Below, in pieces: positions 4,067-7,041 of a stretch of DNA of 7,041 nucleotides. The notes beneath the pieces are model-generated. The model worked only from the letters and a program-made list of their open reading frames with translations, was not told where the DNA came from and ran no database searches. The stretch comes from SAR92 clade bacterium (GTDB taxonomy: Bacteria > Pseudomonadota > Gammaproteobacteria > Pseudomonadales > Porticoccaceae), in NCBI GenBank assembly GCA_018607545.1, contig JABBBF010000130.1, positions 1 to 7,041 on the forward strand, given 5' to 3'. Positions within the stretch are counted from its first letter, which is position 1; every line of letters starts with the position of its first letter. The position numbers were made by a program, and so were the translations under genes.

Positions 4067-7041
4067 CTATTGATTATCAAATAACTGTTGCCACTGAGCC
4101 GTCACTATTTCCCGACACTCAAGAAGCTCTGAACTGGCCACTTCCGGCAACTGATTTTGCAGCTGCAGGCGATGTCCCGCGGAGCGATATCTTTTATAGG
4201 TGTCAATTAGCTGGCTGGATTGTTGCTCTGATAGTAGTCCGCTCTGAGCCAGTGACTCGAGTATGCGGATGGTATCACTCCAGCGAGTTAGTTCGGGATG
4301 GTTGTGCGACCAAGCCAAGACTGCAAATTGAACCATAAATTCAATATCGACGATACCTCCGACACCTTGCTTAAGGGAGAATTTGCCATCTTTTCTCGTT
4401 TGCCCTAGGTGTTTACGCATTTTTTCACGCATTTCGACCACCTGAGTGCGCAGAGATTGTTCACAGCGCTGCTGTTCAAGAATGCTTTTTCGCGCCAGAT
4501 CAAATGCTTCACCGAGATCCCGATCACCGGCAACCACTCGCGACCGCACCAGTGCCTGATGCTCCCATGTCCAGGCATTCTCGCGCTGATACTTTTCAAA
4601 CGCGGCTAGGGAAGAGACCAGCATTCCAGAATTACCTGAAGGGCGCAGACGCATATCAATTTCATAGGCGACGCCAGAGGGGGTTACGGTCGATAGCAGG
4701 TGAATAATTCGCTGCCCGAGGCGAACAAAAAAAGTACTGTTGTCGATAACTCTGGGGCCGGTGGTGTTCTGCTTGTAAGAGCCCTGTCCGCCAGTGTCGC
4801 TGTATAAAAACACCAGATCTAAATCCGACTTATAGCCGAGCTCTATACCACCCATTTTACCGTAGGCAACCACAATAAAGCCCGGCACCTTGCCATCACG
4901 ACTCTGGGGCTGACCGTACTGGTCGGCCATCTGTTTCCAAGCGATATTTATGCTGTGCTCAATCACCACCTCGGCAAGCCAGGTCAGGTAATCACTCACT
5001 TGCATCAGCGGCATTACATCGGTTAGCTCACAGGCGGCAACACGCAAGTTATTGGAGCGCACAAAATAGCGGATTGTTTCCATCTGCTGCTCCAGATCGT
5101 CGTCCGGAATTCGTAACATATGCTGACGCAGATGATCCTGCAAATTCTCTTTACTGGGGGCTGTATACAGGCTGCGTGAGTCGAGCAGTTCGTCGAGCAG
5201 TGCTGGGTAAGCGGTGAGCTGGTCGGCTACCCACAGACTTCGTTCACAGAGAAGAACTAGTTGCTGTAAGGCTTTGGGGTTTTCCCCCAGCAGAGCCAGA
5301 TAGGCGCTGCGTCGCAATACCGCCTGCACAAGACCAATTACCCGACTCAGGGTCACGCTGTTATCGGTGGCGGTTGAGCAGGCATAAACCAGTTTTGGCA
5401 TCAGCCGATCGAGACGATTGCGCGGCTCTGCGTCGAGAGCTAAAACGGCTCTGCTCTGGTACAGGCTGTAAAGCTGTTGAGCGACGCTCTCAGGATCTTT
5501 AAAGCCGCTGCTGCGTAATTGAGCTTCCAACTCCGCAATATCCATCTGATGCAATGAGCTGTTATCGTCTTCGCTGCCAATCAAATTGGCCTCGCCTGCA
5601 TCCTCAGCCTGATCCGGATCGGCAAATATATCGGCGAATATTTTTTTCACATGCTGACGATGCTGTTGCAGCTGCTGATCAAAATCCTGCCAATTATCAA
5701 AGCCTAAAATTGTTGCGACACGCTGTTGCCCAAGTTCGTCATCGGGCAGTTCCTGAGTCTGCTTGTCGTCTATTCCCTGCAGGGCGTGTTCGGTATTGCG
5801 CAAAAACAGATAGGCATTCCATAGGTCATTGATATCCTCAGGGTCTAATACCTGATCCGCAGCCAGCTGTTGCAGTGCTTGATAGAGAGACTGGGTCTGC
5901 AGATCAATATTGCGGCCACCGCGGATAAGCTGAAATGCCTGAGCAATAAATTCCACTTCGCGAATACCGCCGGGACCGAGCTTAATATCGCTCTGCATTC
6001 CTTTGCGCAGAATTTCTCGATCTATCGCTTTCTTTAAATCCCGCAGCGCTTCAATAGCACCAAAGTCGAGGTATTTACGATAGGTAAACGGCCGCAGAAT
6101 GCTCTCCAGATAGTCTCTATCTGCTAGCTCGCCAGTCACTGCTCGAGCCTTGACCATTGCGTAGCGCTCCCACTCACGACCCTGAGTCTGATAGTACTCT
6201 TCAAGGGCATCAAAGCTCATAACCAACGGTCCACTCTGGCCATAGGGACGCAGTCGCATATCCACTCTAAAGACAAATCCATCGGCGGTTTTGCGATCCA
6301 GCGCGGCAATCAATTTTTGACCAAGGCGAGTAAAAAACTCCTGATTGGAAGCTGTTTTAGCCTGAATAGAAGAGGCTGGTCGCTGAGTTATTCCCTTTCT
6401 GGGATAGGCAAAAATAAGATCTATATCGGAGGATATATTGAGTTCATGGGCACCCATTTTGCCCATGGCTACAACAATCATCTGCTGTTCGGCCGGCTCT
6501 TTTCGCGAAGGCTGTTTTTCTAATGAACCCGTTTGATTATCGCCACGATAGGCGGTGCCCAGCTCTTCACAGGTGATTGGATGTAGAACTGAGATCGCGG
6601 CATTAATCGCAGACTCAGCCATGGATGTCATATCGGCAGTGGTTTCAAGCAGCGGAGCCTGACGACTAAAGTCTCGCCAAATAATGCGTATTAACTCGCG
6701 GCGGCGAAACTTTCTCAGCTGCTGACTAAGCTCTTCTTCGCTGCAATCGGCCGGCAGGCGCTGCTCCATATGCTGTTGCATGCTCTGTCGAGATTCCTGC
6801 AATGAAGAGCCTGGTGGTGAATAGCAGCACTGCAAATCACCGCTCTCCACTAGCTCCTGAAATTCCAGTGGATGCAGTTGGCACTGCTGCGCGACAAAGT
6901 CACTACAGCCCCACAGCAATTGAAGATGCTCTGTAAATAGAGGATATTTTGGGTTGCTGGCAATTAGGCCAGAGAGCCATGCCGGGTCAGGATGGGCGGC
7001 CTGAAATCCTTCGAGGTATCGCTGATATTTCGCTGTAATCA
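4067..7041 (-). CDS. glnE: Bifunctional glutamine synthetase adenylyltransferase/adenylyl-removing enzyme, 5' end cut by window edge
   Basis: GlnE adenylylates glutamine synthetase (GlnA) to lower its activity when nitrogen is plentiful, and deadenylylates it when nitrogen is scarce, under PII control. The frame is open to the right edge: 990 codons plus two bases are visible, against 946 residues in E. coli, so only a short N-terminal piece is probably missing. The TTG at 6919 is internal; good coding sequence (for example NPKYPLFTEHLQLLWG) continues upstream of it. Two nucleotidyltransferase domains are visible. The adenylyl-removing half has GKMGAHELNISSDIDLIF (SDIDLIF at 6410-6430), RVDMRLRPYGQSGPL, and GGIREVEFIAQ. 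The adenylylating half has GKMGGIELGYKSDLDLVF (SDLDLVF at 4808-4828), EIDMRLRPSGNSGML, and GGIVDIEFMVQ. The paired acidic catalytic residues (DxD) are present in both, so both activities should be intact. A Gln-rich and acidic linker joins the halves. ilvE follows 20 bp after the TAG stop. Sampled lines are about half G+C. Confidence 0.98.
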   Translation of the reverse strand, partial: ITAKYQRYLEGFQAAHPDPAWLSGLIASNPKYPLFTEHLQLLWGCSDFVAQQCQLHPLEFQELVESGDLQCCYSPPGSSLQESRQSMQQHMEQRLPADCSEEELSQQLRKFRRRELIRIIWRDFSRQAPLLETTADMTSMAESAINAAISVLHPITCEELGTAYRGDNQTGSLEKQPSRKEPAEQQMIVVAMGKMGAHELNISSDIDLIFAYPRKGITQRPASSIQAKTASNQEFFTRLGQKLIAALDRKTADGFVFRVDMRLRPYGQSGPLVMSFDALEEYYQTQGREWERYAMVKARAVTGELADRDYLESILRPFTYRKYLDFGAIEALRDLKKAIDREILRKGMQSDIKLGPGGIREVEFIAQAFQLIRGGRNIDLQTQSLYQALQQLAADQVLDPEDINDLWNAYLFLRNTEHALQGIDDKQTQELPDDELGQQRVATILGFDNWQDFDQQLQQHRQHVKKIFADIFADPDQAEDAGEANLIGSEDDNSSLHQMDIAELEAQLRSSGFKDPESVAQQLYSLYQSRAVLALDAEPRNRLDRLMPKLVYACSTATDNSVTLSRVIGLVQAVLRRSAYLALLGENPKALQQLVLLCERSLWVADQLTAYPALLDELLDSRSLYTAPSKENLQDHLRQHMLRIPDDDLEQQMETIRYFVRSNNLRVAACELTDVMPLMQVSDYLTWLAEVVIEHSINIAWKQMADQYGQPQSRDGKVPGFIVVAYGKMGGIELGYKSDLDLVFLYSDTGGQGSYKQNTTGPRVIDNSTFFVRLGQRIIHLLSTVTPSGVAYEIDMRLRPSGNSGMLVSSLAAFEKYQRENAWTWEHQALVRSRVVAGDRDLGEAFDLARKSILEQQRCEQSLRTQVVEMREKMRKHLGQTRKDGKFSLKQGVGGIVDIEFMVQFAVLAWSHNHPELTRWSDTIRILESLAQSGLLSEQQSSQLIDTYKRYRSAGHRLQLQNQLPEVASSELLECREIVTAQWQQLFDNQ

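Noticed and set aside
3144..5832. Several plus-strand frames of 60-130 codons opposite ilvE and glnE (for example 3144-3407, 3964-4338, 5554-5832).
   Set aside because: All are antisense shadows of strongly supported genes and show no motif of their own.
6919..6919. TTG at 6919 as the start of glnE.
   Set aside because: The same frame continues upstream to the window edge with plausible GlnE sequence, and the visible protein still lacks a convincing N-terminus.
1..7041. Mobile elements, phage genes, CRISPR, toxin-antitoxin pairs, tRNA or riboswitches.
   Set aside because: None was seen: no transposase or integrase frame, no spaced direct repeats, no cloverleaf-like sequence, and gaps between genes are too small for a riboswitch.

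Overview
The window looks like chromosomal DNA of a gammaproteobacterium, probably a marine or Pseudomonas/Cellvibrio-like lineage. This rests on a long bifunctional GlnE followed directly by a proteobacterial-type IlvE, the same gene order that precedes the LPS-core (waa) cluster in Pseudomonas. The lineage is inferred from protein resemblance and synteny recalled from memory; no search was run.

Layout, right to left along the minus strand: glnE (4067 to the right edge, 5' end cut off), ilvE (3117-4046), a small GT8-like glycosyltransferase (2361-3089) and a KpsS-like capsule glycosyltransferase (1187-2308). The gaps are 20, 27 and 52 bp, so these four could form one transcription unit. A plus-strand sulfotransferase (557-1171) converges on the KpsS-like gene with 15 bp between stop codons. 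A second sulfotransferase runs off the left edge on the minus strand (1-517) and is divergent from the first, with at most 39 bp between start codons. No stretch without a gene exceeds about 50 bp, and I see no tRNA, rRNA, insertion sequence, CRISPR array or long repeat.

Functionally there are two halves. The right half is housekeeping: GlnE adjusts glutamine synthetase activity to nitrogen status and IlvE transaminates branched-chain amino acids. The left half is cell-surface polysaccharide work: two glycosyltransferase-type proteins and two PAPS-dependent carbohydrate sulfotransferases, all apparently intact where visible. Together they suggest a sulfated surface glycan (capsule, LPS or exopolysaccharide). 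Base composition changes with function: sampled lines of glnE are about half G+C, while sampled lines of the KpsS-like gene fall to roughly 25-40%. This fits a variable surface-glycan locus inserted beside a conserved glnE-ilvE anchor.

I did not find a clearly new biological system. The most interesting point is the sulfotransferase pair with a KpsS-like enzyme at a position that in related bacteria usually carries LPS-core genes.
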